Positions 16,395 through 25,722 of a stretch of 61,993 nt of DNA are shown piece after piece (position 1 is the first letter of the stretch; each line of letters starts with the position of its first letter). A program made the position numbers and the translations under genes. The DNA comes from Psychromonas sp. SP041 (GTDB lineage: Bacteria; Pseudomonadota; Gammaproteobacteria; Enterobacterales; Psychromonadaceae): NCBI RefSeq assembly GCF_000470315.2, contig NZ_CBRF02000030.1, positions 1-61,993 of the forward strand, in the 5' to 3' direction. Under the pieces are notes generated by a model. That model did not search any database, had not been told where the DNA came from, and worked only from the letters and a program-made list of their open reading frames with translations.

Positions 16395-18761
16395 TTATAT
16401 TGATTTAGTAAATTTAGGTGGGTTTAGAAGCCAAGGCGTTAACTCACTAGCAGGCTTAGGTCGGCTGATGAAATACCCTTGTGCTAATTCACAATTGTAT
16501 TGAGCTAACCATAATAATGAGAACTCATCCTCAATACCTTCTGCAACGACTTTAAGCCCCATGTTATGTGCTAAATCAATAGTAGATCGAACAATAATTT
16601 GATCATCAATATCATGTTCAAGGCGTTGAATAAATGATTTATCTATTTTTAACTCATGGACCGGTAGTTGCTTAAGTTGTGCTAATGAAGAGTAGCCTGT
16701 TCCATAATCATCAATGGAAATTCTAAAACCGTAGTCTTTAAATTTACCTAATAATTTTATAGCAGATTTAGGGTCATCTACAACAGAACTTTCTGTTACT
16801 TCGAGTGTGATTTGTTGTGGTTTAATGTTTTGAATTGTCATCATTTTACAAACAAATTCATAAAAATCAGGTTCTTTTAAATTCTCAGCAGAAATATTAA
16901 CAGAAATATTAATATCAAGACCTAATTTATTCCATTCAGTACATTGCATCAATGCCGCGACAAATACCCAACGAGTTAGCCCTTCTATCTGCCCTGTTTT
17001 CTCTGCAATGGGTATAAAATTATCTGGTGGAATCATACCAAGTGTTGGATGTGTCCAACGCACTAATGCTTCTACATGCATTACTTTTAATGAATATAAA
17101 CATAACTTAGGCTGGAAATGAAGTTCAAATTGGTTGCAAGGAATCGCTTGTCTTAAATCGTTAATCAAATTTAATCGTTCAACTGAATTAATGTCTAAAT
17201 TAGGCTGATAGACTTGAATTAGACTGCCGTTGTTTCGCGTATGATGTAAGGCAGTATCTGCCATTTGCACTAATCGAGTGACATCTGAAGTATGTTCTGG
17301 ATAGAAAGCAATACCCATTCTCACTTGTAGTTGAAGACTAATACCTTGAAAGCAAAACACATCTTCTAACGCTTTATTAACTTGAGCACTAACCCCATTA
17401 ATTTCCATTGTATCCAAAATTAATATAAATTCATCAGCGCCTAAATGTACTAATAATTGAACATGCTGCTGTTGAGATATAGCCTGTAAACGAATAGCGA
17501 GAGTTTGAATCACAAGATCACCTACATCGTAACCCAATGTTGCATTAACATCTTTCAAACGGCTTAAGTTTAAATGCACCATCATAAAGTGCTCATTTTT
17601 CAATTCAGACAACACTTCATTGAGTCTATGTCTATTAGGTAAATCGGTTAGAAGATCGTGATTAGCAAGACGAATAATCGCTTCTTCACGCTGTGCAAGA
17701 GCGAGTTGCATATGATTAAATTCATTAGCAAGCTGCCCTATTTCATTCTTCTCTGTGAACGTAATCTTTTGTTCGAAATGGCCTGCCGCAATCTTTTTTG
17801 CATGAGCGACTAACCTGTTAATTGGTTTACTGATAGAAGCAGCAATTAAATAAGCACCAGATAATGAAGCAAAAAGTGTTAATGCTGCCAACAACAAAAT
17901 CTGTAACCATTGCTCTTCTAGTAAGGAGACAATATTCTCACGTAAACTATACATATAAACCCCTAACTCTCTCTTATTAAACTGAGAGATAGTGGTATAC
18001 GTTGCAATATATTGCTCAGGGGTAATATTTTGATTAACTAGCTTAGCTAATACTAGTTTTTCTTTATTACTCATTTTAACATTTTGTTTTGAAGAAGCCG
18101 TGAGCGTAAATTCACCCTGTTCTTTTAAAATGAAATCAGTTTGTAAATGAGTAATACTTTTAAATTCATTTGCTAATGCCTGATTAACTTCAAAACCAAA
18201 AGCCAACCAGCCAACATTTTTGGAGCCCGATTTAATCGGTGAGATACTGATCTGATAAAGCACATTATCGATAATATATATCTGAGATTGTTGACTAGAG
18301 GTTAGCCAGCTTGGATAACGAAATTGAAGACCTAATTCATGCCCTGCTTGAATAGTACTTCTATTAGCAGATTCGATTATTTCAGGTGAAGGTGTTGAAT
18401 GTATAAAATGTCGCTGTAATTGACCAGTAATAACACCATCAACAGAAATCGCCATTGCAAGATCGGTATTAATACGTTGTCTATTATTATTCAAAGAAAG
18501 TAATAAATGTCGAATATCTTCGTTATCAAATACTTTTTTTACACCATGATCATTTGCTGCAATATGAGTAAAAGCTGACAAATAGGCTAAACGTCGATCA
18601 AATAACTCAGTAAAAATAGTTATTCCCATGGTTAAACGGTTTTTAATTTCAGCATCTTCTTGATTTTTATTGGCGTGGTATAACGTCCAAAATGCAATTC
18701 CCTGAACCATTAATAATATAGAAACAAATAACAAAAATATTTTGTTTTTAAGACTCTTCAT
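16395..18761 (-). CDS. c-di-GMP phosphodiesterase (HAMP, degenerate GGDEF, EAL)
   Basis: A 788-residue inner-membrane protein. TM1 (about 8-28) and TM2 (about 291-313) flank a periplasmic sensor of about 260 residues, probably of the double-Cache type. HAMP (about 314-366), a GGDEF-type domain (about 370-525) and an EAL domain (about 535-780) follow. The GGDEF site reads LGADEF, so cyclase activity is probably lost. The EAL domain keeps EALVRW, SVNISAENL, LEVTES, IDDYGTGYSSL, LKIDKSF and AEGIED, the metal and catalytic residues of active phosphodiesterases. It is expected to lower c-di-GMP, the ligand of the riboswitch at 3311. Monocistronic. Confidence 0.95.
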   Translation of the reverse strand: MKSLKNKIFLLFVSILLMVQGIAFWTLYHANKNQEDAEIKNRLTMGITIFTELFDRRLAYLSAFTHIAANDHGVKKVFDNEDIRHLLLSLNNNRQRINTDLAMAISVDGVITGQLQRHFIHSTPSPEIIESANRSTIQAGHELGLQFRYPSWLTSSQQSQIYIIDNVLYQISISPIKSGSKNVGWLAFGFEVNQALANEFKSITHLQTDFILKEQGEFTLTASSKQNVKMSNKEKLVLAKLVNQNITPEQYIATYTTISQFNKRELGVYMYSLRENIVSLLEEQWLQILLLAALTLFASLSGAYLIAASISKPINRLVAHAKKIAAGHFEQKITFTEKNEIGQLANEFNHMQLALAQREEAIIRLANHDLLTDLPNRHRLNEVLSELKNEHFMMVHLNLSRLKDVNATLGYDVGDLVIQTLAIRLQAISQQQHVQLLVHLGADEFILILDTMEINGVSAQVNKALEDVFCFQGISLQLQVRMGIAFYPEHTSDVTRLVQMADTALHHTRNNGSLIQVYQPNLDINSVERLNLINDLRQAIPCNQFELHFQPKLCLYSLKVMHVEALVRWTHPTLGMIPPDNFIPIAEKTGQIEGLTRWVFVAALMQCTEWNKLGLDINISVNISAENLKEPDFYEFVCKMMTIQNIKPQQITLEVTESSVVDDPKSAIKLLGKFKDYGFRISIDDYGTGYSSLAQLKQLPVHELKIDKSFIQRLEHDIDDQIIVRSTIDLAHNMGLKVVAEGIEDEFSLLWLAQYNCELAQGYFISRPKPASELTPWLLNPPKFTKSI

Positions 18762-19384
18762 TATGTATTTATTTCCATATATTTATATCGTGTTAACAAC
18801 CGAATGCTCAGATTTGGACTTTATTATTTCTTTACCCACCTCTTAAATTTACTTATTAAAGAATATTTAAAAAGGCTAAGACGGATTAAGTTGTATTAAT
18901 AATCATCATCTTAGTTTGTTTTATACACATATAAAGAGCAGTAAATTCAGTCTATACTAATTAATTAACAATCAATAGAGGCCAACATGTGGCCTTTGTC
19001 ATATTGGATATAAATCCAACTTATAAATTATATATATTTGACATTAAATATAATTGTAAAAATTACCTATATTATCAAAATGTTATTTACTTCCTTCAAC
19101 TCTAAATGAAAGTAATGATTAACAATTTGCTTTTAATCATACTCTTATTGTAAACAACCTAGATTTCTTCAAAAGAAGATAAATTAAAAATGTCATATAA
19201 AAGACTGTTTTTATGCCCTTTTAGGGTGCGATTTTCAGATGGTTTTTTAATAAAATATAAAGATATAAAATTAAGTTAAATAATATCAATAAGATAAGAA
19301 TAATATTTATATTGGAATAATTGTTGCAGTCATCGTAATCATTCACAGGAAAGAAGTTGTTTAATTTAATAAAAAAGGAAAGTT
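18762..19384. other. intergenic region between divergent genes
   Basis: 623 bp, AT-rich. GCCCTTTTAGGGTGC near 19216-19230 could form a small hairpin in the leader of the plus-strand genes. No other gene or repeat is seen. Confidence 0.4.
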
Positions 19385-19561
19385 ATGTCTTATTTAACCT
19401 CTTTTGAATTTGTAACAAAAATAGCCAATATTGTTGAATCTAAAAGGCTCATTTCATTACGCGACAAACTATTTCACTTTTTTATTATTGGAATAATATT
19501 ATTATTGGCGACAGTGTTCAGAATTTCAGCGGCATTAAAAAACTCAACATCTAAAACTTAA
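19385..19561 (+). CDS. 58-residue single-pass membrane protein (small ORF)
   Basis: ATG at 19385 is preceded by AAGGAAAG with 4-bp spacing and opens a 58-codon frame ending in TAA at 19561. The product starts MSYLTSFEFVTKIANIVESK and has a basic stretch followed by one clear transmembrane helix (about 32-51, HFFIIGIILLLATVF) and a polar tail. It lies 166 bp upstream of the PP2C-kinase gene on the same strand. A good ribosome-binding site and a coherent topology argue for a real gene. No family recognised; a link to the kinase is inference from position. Confidence 0.55.
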   Translation: MSYLTSFEFVTKIANIVESKRLISLRDKLFHFFIIGIILLLATVFRISAALKNSTSKT

Positions 19562-19727
19562 AAATAAGTCATTAATTCAATTTAATGAAACCTCTTAGTT
19601 TAGTGTAGCCATACTTGTTAATATAAAATATAGCTTTTTGTCGTTAATTTAACACTCGTTAAAATTGAAAAATATTAAAATTAAAAAAGTCTTAAATTTT
19701 CAATAAAGCTTTTCAAAGGAATGAAAA

Positions 19728-21458
19728 ATGTCGACACAATTACAGATTTCAGTTGGGGAATATTCAGATAAGGGATTAAAGCCAGTCAATCAAGACGCTT
19801 ATGGTATTTACATTCCACAAGAACCTATTTTAACCAGTAAAGGTATCGCCATTGCAATTTCTGACGGCATCAGTAGCAGTGACGTTAGCCAAGTAGCCAG
19901 TGAAGTAAGTGTTAAGTCGTTTCTCGAAGACTATTTTTGTACTTCAGAAACCTGGTCGGTGAAAAAGTCTGCACAACAAGTTTTAGTCGCCAACAACGCC
20001 TGGTTATACTCACAAAGCCAAAAGAGCCATCACCGCTTTAATAAAGACAAAGGATACGTTTGTACTTTTAGTGCGCTTATTATCAAGTCAACGACAGCCC
20101 ACCTTTTTCATATTGGCGATTCACGTATCTACTTACTGCGTGATAATAAACTGCAGTTATTAACGGAAGATCATCGTCATTGGGTGTCTAAAGATCAACA
20201 TTATCTATCCAGAGCAATGGGAATAAGTGCTTATGTTGAGATGGATTATAATATCGTAAACCTAGCAATTGGCGATGTTTTCATTCTGGCGACAGATGGA
20301 ATATATGAGTACAATAATGAAGCGTTTATGATTGAAACAATTAATAGCTATAAACAAGATTTAACGAAAGCTTGTGAAATAATTGCAGACAATGCACTAA
20401 AGCAAGGAAGTGACGATAATCTAACCCTTCAAATAATTGATATTGTTAATCTACCAAGTCAAACTTCCGATGAGGTTTATGCACAACTCACTGAACTGCC
20501 ATTCCCCCCTACTTTACACGCGCGTATGCACTTTGATGGCTACGAAATTATAGATACATTGCACGATAGTAGCCGCAGCCATATCTACTTAGCCATTGAT
20601 AACCAAAGCCAACAAAAAGTGGTAATCAAAACACCTTCAACGGATTTATCTTCTGACCCCGCTTATTTAGAACGCTTTTTAATGGAAGAGTGGATAGCGC
20701 GTCGCATCGACAATGCACATGTATTAAAGCCTTGTTTACAAATACGTGAACGTCATTTTATTTACGTCGCTAGCGAATTTATTGAAGGTCAAACGCTCAC
20801 GCAATGGATGATTGATAATCCAAAACCCGATTTAGAAAGTGTCAGAGTCATTATTGAACAGATAGCGAAAGGTCTATTAGCTTTCCACCGACAAGAAATG
20901 ATCCACCAAGACTTACGACCAGAAAATATTATGATCGACAACAATGGTTTAGTAAAAATAATTGATTTTGGTTCAACTAAAGTGGCTGGCCTAATGGAAA
21001 TAAATTCACCATTAATGCATCAAGATAACTTAGGGACAGCTCAATATACTGCACCTGAATACTTTCTAGGTGAGCTGGCGGCAAGCAATGCAGACATCTT
21101 CTCATTAGGTGTGATTGCTTATCAGATGCTAACAGGAAAGCTTCCCTTTGGAGCTGAAGTTGCTCGCGCTAAAACCAAATCAGCACAAAAGCGCCTACAA
21201 TATCGTTCTGTTCTTGATGATGACCGTGAAATACCAGCCTGGATAGACGATACACTTTGGAAAGCACTTAATCCTAACCCACAAGATCGCTATCATGAAT
21301 TATCTGAGTTTTTATATGATTTACGAAACCCTAGTAAAGCATTTTTAAATAATATTCGCCCGCCTTTATTAGAACGAGACCCATTATTATTTTGGAAAGG
21401 TCTATCTGCCGTACTGAGCGCTATTATCTGTATTCTTTTATTTATATTGAATGGGTAA
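19728..21458 (+). CDS. bifunctional PP2C phosphatase / Ser-Thr protein kinase fusion
   Basis: 576 residues. The N-terminal PP2C domain (about 5-240) has the metal-binding blocks VNQDAYG, AISDGIS, HIGDSRIYLLRD, LATDGIYEY and GSDDNLTLQ. The kinase domain (about 265-535) has VVIKTP with the catalytic lysine, HQDLRPENIMID (catalytic loop), DFGSTK and APEY followed by DIFSLGVIAYQMLTG. The glycine-rich loop is poor (DTLHDSSRSHIYLA), so nucleotide binding may be unusual. A C-terminal helix (about 553-573) anchors it in the membrane with both domains in the cytoplasm. In other gammaproteobacteria similar fusions often sit beside nitrate transport genes; here they do not. Confidence 0.93.
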   Translation: MSTQLQISVGEYSDKGLKPVNQDAYGIYIPQEPILTSKGIAIAISDGISSSDVSQVASEVSVKSFLEDYFCTSETWSVKKSAQQVLVANNAWLYSQSQKSHHRFNKDKGYVCTFSALIIKSTTAHLFHIGDSRIYLLRDNKLQLLTEDHRHWVSKDQHYLSRAMGISAYVEMDYNIVNLAIGDVFILATDGIYEYNNEAFMIETINSYKQDLTKACEIIADNALKQGSDDNLTLQIIDIVNLPSQTSDEVYAQLTELPFPPTLHARMHFDGYEIIDTLHDSSRSHIYLAIDNQSQQKVVIKTPSTDLSSDPAYLERFLMEEWIARRIDNAHVLKPCLQIRERHFIYVASEFIEGQTLTQWMIDNPKPDLESVRVIIEQIAKGLLAFHRQEMIHQDLRPENIMIDNNGLVKIIDFGSTKVAGLMEINSPLMHQDNLGTAQYTAPEYFLGELAASNADIFSLGVIAYQMLTGKLPFGAEVARAKTKSAQKRLQYRSVLDDDREIPAWIDDTLWKALNPNPQDRYHELSEFLYDLRNPSKAFLNNIRPPLLERDPLLFWKGLSAVLSAIICILLFILNG

Positions 21459-21677
21459 TCATAAGCAATTTGCAATAAACGTTATTTATGAAATGAATAT
21501 AGTGAAATAAGTATAGTGAAGCGTTAATCAAAATATTGAGGCTATTTCTACACCCTACTCCTTTAGCAATACACAGTGTTGTATAGCTAAAAGTAATGTA
21601 TCCATAAGCTAAAAAGTACTGAGAGCTCCCTTTAGCTTGTAGATACTAATGTTGGTATGCTTAAAATAACGCCCTGT

Positions 21678-23183
21678 TTATTTATTTTTATTATCACTTT
21701 TATTGCTAAGGTCGGCTTCATTATTATCTGTATTATATTGCTGCTCAGTTAAGCTTTCTTCGCTATCTGCACACATGTAAATACGGCTAGAACAGAACGG
21801 TGTTAGCGGTAAAGCAGAGGTCAGGTTTAGATCCTCTTCAGTATTGTTATTAATTTGTTCATTCATCCCTAATTTATTCAGGATGCGTTGTGCCCAGAAC
21901 CATGAAATCAGGCCGAATAATACTGCCCCTACTGCTTGGCCAGCAACCACCCCTAAAGCACCAAACCATTCACCGCCAAAATAAACAAATGGAATGGTAC
22001 CAATCGTTGCTTTACCTATATTCATGACGGTAGAAGTACTCGGGTATCCTAAATTATTAAAGGTGCCGTTAGCAATGAACATCACACCGTTAAATATAAA
22101 GACAATACATAACCAAGTGCAGTAAAAGTCGATCATTTCTGCGGCATCACCCTGTGCCCCAAAAGCACTAATAATATAATTTTTAGATAGACCGATAATT
22201 GCCGCTATCACCACTACATAAGCGGCGGTGAATTGCAGTGCTCGTTTATTAGTAAGACGCACACGGTCATATAATAACGCACCAAAATTTTGTCCAATAA
22301 TAGGGCCCACCGCACCAGAAATAGCGAAGATCATACCAAAAGCAACCGGTAATAAACGTCCTATAACAGCCCAACCAGCAACATAACTATCTCCGAATGA
22401 GGCAATCATCATGGTGACATAAGCATTACCTAAAGGGGTCGCGATATTGGTGCTCATCGCAGGAATAGCCACGTTAAATATTTCTTTTTGATCCGCCAGC
22501 CACTTACTATAATCAAATTTCCCCATTAATTTATGAATATGTGTAACACCGTATAACGCCACCCAAGCAACTGCAAACCGAGAAATAACAGAAGCAATAG
22601 CAGCACCATGTAAGCCTAAGCCAAAAGCAAATATAAACAGTGGATCTAATACCGCATTCACACCACCGCCTGCTAATGTTGAATACATCGCAAGTTTGGC
22701 ATCACCAACAGAACGTAAAGCAGCACCGGCACTCATCGCTACACACAACACAGGTAAAGAAGGCAATAGAATACGTAAATAACTTACTGCTAAATCGTGC
22801 GTTTCACCTTGAGCACCAATTAAGCTAACCAATTCAGGTGCAAAATACCAAGTTAACCCCGCAATAATAACGCCGACGATAAAACCTGAGACTAAAATGT
22901 TAATCACTAAACGCCGGGCTTTTTCTCTATCTTGTTGACCTATCGCCCTTGATACTAAAGCAGTCATCGAAATAGATAAACCAATGCTGATAGACGTTGT
23001 AAAGAAGGCAATTGTACCTGCATAACCAACCGCAGCAGCGAGTTCTGTTTCACCCAGCAAACTAATGAAGAAGAGATCAGCTAAATCAACAATAAACAAC
23101 GCCGTTAATCCGATCGCATTCGTTGATGACATAACAATAATATGATTAAAAATATTACCGCTAACAAATTTTCCTTTCGCCAT
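21678..23183 (-). CDS. MATE family efflux transporter
   Basis: A 501-residue inner-membrane exporter with 12 predicted helices and the MATE duplication. Typical segments are IVDLADLFFISLLGETELAAAVGYAG (helix 1-2), ALVSRAIGQQDREKARR, and a second-half match AISGAVGPIIGQNFGALLYDR. Family members expel cationic drugs or dyes in exchange for Na+ or H+. The last about 50 residues form a polar, Asn/Asp-rich tail not needed in the family. It is preceded on the same strand by the alginate lyase gene, but that gene has its own terminator, so separate transcription is likely. Confidence 0.92.
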   Translation of the reverse strand: MAKGKFVSGNIFNHIIVMSSTNAIGLTALFIVDLADLFFISLLGETELAAAVGYAGTIAFFTTSISIGLSISMTALVSRAIGQQDREKARRLVINILVSGFIVGVIIAGLTWYFAPELVSLIGAQGETHDLAVSYLRILLPSLPVLCVAMSAGAALRSVGDAKLAMYSTLAGGGVNAVLDPLFIFAFGLGLHGAAIASVISRFAVAWVALYGVTHIHKLMGKFDYSKWLADQKEIFNVAIPAMSTNIATPLGNAYVTMMIASFGDSYVAGWAVIGRLLPVAFGMIFAISGAVGPIIGQNFGALLYDRVRLTNKRALQFTAAYVVVIAAIIGLSKNYIISAFGAQGDAAEMIDFYCTWLCIVFIFNGVMFIANGTFNNLGYPSTSTVMNIGKATIGTIPFVYFGGEWFGALGVVAGQAVGAVLFGLISWFWAQRILNKLGMNEQINNNTEEDLNLTSALPLTPFCSSRIYMCADSEESLTEQQYNTDNNEADLSNKSDNKNK

Positions 23184-23351
23184 AAGCTAAATTCCAAATA
23201 CAAAACAAGAGAGTATGAAAATCAAAAGGCTCAATAGTAAAACGATATTGGGTTGAGCGGCTCGTGACTAAATAATAGAGAAATTATATAAAAATAAAGT
23301 TAAAGCAGATGAGTATAGTGGATATCAAACAAGGTGACGAGGCTAGAAATG

Positions 23352-23375
23352 AAAAAAGCCAGCAAGATGCTGGCT
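23352..23375 (-). terminator. terminator of the alginate lyase gene
   Basis: AGCCAGCA (23357-23364) and TGCTGGCT (23368-23375) form an 8-bp stem with a 3-nt loop. On the minus strand it is followed by a TTTTTT run, 29 bp after the lyase stop. Confidence 0.9.
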
Positions 23376-23403
23376 TAAATGAGGTTAAAAAATTAACTAA
23401 CTA

Positions 23404-24990
23404 TTATTTTTTGTATTCATCATGTGATGTTTTAATTTTGTAGAAAGTAGCTTGTACAAAATCTTCTGGGTCACCTGTGTTGTTTTGGTTGTATGCACCT
23501 ACTTTAAAGTACATGTAACGACCACCTTGGTCATAACCGCTTTTACTCATATCAACAACTTGAACTGCATCATCTTTTCCATCACGTTTTACTGTAACAG
23601 TCATTGTGTTGCCTTCAACTTTAATTTGGTATGAGAATACTTCACCTAACGCAATACCATCATCAACTTCACCACTTAAATCGCCTACTAAACTAAAGTA
23701 GTTATCTGAACCTTCAAGTGTATTTTCATGTGCAAAGTAAACTGAACCTGTGTCTCTGTTTGGTAATTTACGGTAATAAAGGCGGATTGGCTCATCATCT
23801 TGATCATGGATTTGACCAATAATGAAACGACCTACTTGACCTAACTCACCTGTAGAAGTTGTACTATCTACTTTCATTGTTACATCTAACGTACCGTCTA
23901 CACCACCAGCGGCTTCAAGATCAGCTTCTGGCGCACTACCAAATACCCAGTTGTTTTTGTTAACACCTTTAGTAGAGATAGACTTATCTCCTCGGCGTAA
24001 CATTTCACGCATTTCAGTACGTGTGTATTTAGTATTTTTAGAGGTACGAGTTCCTTTAATGAATGTTTTAATCACTAAACCGCCATCATCACCCGTATAA
24101 AATAACTCAGGTTGTTCGTAACCTTGGTTTAAGTACCATTCATCAACATTATCAGGCTTGCCATTTTTATCGTGGTCAAATGGTTGTGATAAATACCATG
24201 TTGTTAAGTCAAAGTTCTCACCTGGTTTATTACCTGCTAATGGTACCGCTGGAATTGTTGGTGATTTTAGTGGCACATCCCACCATGTTTTTTTACTACA
24301 ATCAGAAACTGCTGAATCACATTTCAAAGGAACATGCGTACCGAAGTCCCCTAAACGCAATGCTTTCATTTTAGCTTTTTCTTTTGCTTTTTTAGCTTTT
24401 GCTGCTTTATCTAAGATTTTGTTTTCTGCTGCATTGGCTGCAATAACATCATCAGTAATAAATTCATTTGGAAGACAAGTATTAACGGCACAATTTACTG
24501 CATAAAACTCAGTAACACTGTTCCACATGTTTTTAGTGTTACCGTGACCGACGTATTTAATATAACGCGCTTTAACGGCAGTAAATGGGAAACGTTCAAT
24601 TGATGTAACTTTACCTGATGACGCCATACCTTCAAGAACAGTTGTCCATGTTTTGCCATCTTCACTCACTAAGATATCAAAATTACTAGAACGTTGATGA
24701 CCTTTAGAGAAAGCGATACGCACTGCATCAAATTCAGCAACTTGACCGTAATCTAAAGTAGCGTAAGCATTATCACCACTTGCTGACCAACGTGTTGAAA
24801 TGTCACCATCGATTAAACGATCTGGGCCATTTCCGTCATGAACACTAGATTCTGTAGCAACAACGGTTAGTGCCGCTTGAGTACCTGCTAAGTTAATTGG
24901 ACCTGTTGGCGCATCTGCTGTAGTAGCACAACCCGATAATGCAACAGCAATAGAAGTACTTAAAAATAAACTTAATTTTCCGTGTTTCAT
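23404..24990 (-). CDS. PL7 alginate lyase lipoprotein with N-terminal CBM32-like domain
   Basis: 528 residues. The signal peptide ends in lipobox LSGC, so it is a lipoprotein. Residues about 35-170 form an F5/8 type C (CBM32) domain (DGDISTRWSASGDNAYATLD, ARYIKYVGHG). A Lys-rich linker leads to the PL7 catalytic domain (about 235-528), with RTEMREMLRRGD, QIHDQDDEPIRLYYR and YFKVGAYNQ, the three conserved PL7 blocks that hold the catalytic Arg, Gln-His and Tyr. It would cleave alginate by beta-elimination at the cell surface or in the periplasm. AAGGG lies 5 bp upstream of the ATG. No other alginate genes are in this window. Confidence 0.95.
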   Translation of the reverse strand: MKHGKLSLFLSTSIAVALSGCATTADAPTGPINLAGTQAALTVVATESSVHDGNGPDRLIDGDISTRWSASGDNAYATLDYGQVAEFDAVRIAFSKGHQRSSNFDILVSEDGKTWTTVLEGMASSGKVTSIERFPFTAVKARYIKYVGHGNTKNMWNSVTEFYAVNCAVNTCLPNEFITDDVIAANAAENKILDKAAKAKKAKEKAKMKALRLGDFGTHVPLKCDSAVSDCSKKTWWDVPLKSPTIPAVPLAGNKPGENFDLTTWYLSQPFDHDKNGKPDNVDEWYLNQGYEQPELFYTGDDGGLVIKTFIKGTRTSKNTKYTRTEMREMLRRGDKSISTKGVNKNNWVFGSAPEADLEAAGGVDGTLDVTMKVDSTTSTGELGQVGRFIIGQIHDQDDEPIRLYYRKLPNRDTGSVYFAHENTLEGSDNYFSLVGDLSGEVDDGIALGEVFSYQIKVEGNTMTVTVKRDGKDDAVQVVDMSKSGYDQGGRYMYFKVGAYNQNNTGDPEDFVQATFYKIKTSHDEYKK

Positions 24991-25722
24991 TGGAACCCTT
25001 ATTTATATTATTTAATGATGTAACAAATGCAATTTCAAGCTGTATAAAATCATTGTTTATATCGACTAAATCTGCAGATGGTGCTCTTTATTTCTTGCTT
25101 ATAAGCCTACATTAAGTTTTTCTAGTAAGTATTGAACATTGTCAGAAAGTCTAAACTAGATCTCAGTTTGAGCATAAAATTCGCAAGAAGTTAGATCTAC
25201 TGAAAGTTTAATTAAAAAACCTAACGCCTATATATTAGGCACCTAGAGCGATAAATCATAAATTAGTTCGTCGGTTTTTAACTAAAATAGGTTATTCGGA
25301 CCCATCCTATTTTTTGTTAAAAATACCGTTTATATTTTCAAATAGAATACGTTCTAAAACTAATCTATTTTTCCATCGTCATTTGTTCCCAAGAAAGTAG
25401 TTGTAAAAGTAAATGCAAAATACAAAGGGATTCATTTGTATTATTAAAATGCAACGAACACCATTATTAATAGCCACTTAATATTTCCCCCTCTACACTT
25501 ATTTACTTTAAATCTTTATATGGTTAATGACATCGCTTATAGCATTAACTTGTGGCGTTAGTTTCCAAAGTACATTTCGTACTTTCTCATTACCATTTTG
25601 GTTTTTACCCTTTAAATTAATTAGATAGTTTTATGACTTCCCCTTAAATTTCTAGCCTAATATGTTAATGTAGACTGACTGAACTTAGCGTTATTCATCA
25701 ATTTATTAATGGAGAACTTCTA
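24991..25722. other. intergenic region between divergent genes
   Basis: 732 bp between the alginate lyase and acnA starts. A small inverted repeat GCCTA-TATAT-TAGGC lies near 25229-25243. No ORF with coding character and no riboswitch motif recognised. Confidence 0.4.

Noticed and set aside
25229-25243. Small inverted repeat upstream of acnA as riboswitch or iron-responsive element
   Set aside because: The stem is only 5 bp and lacks the loop and bulge of any element I recognise.
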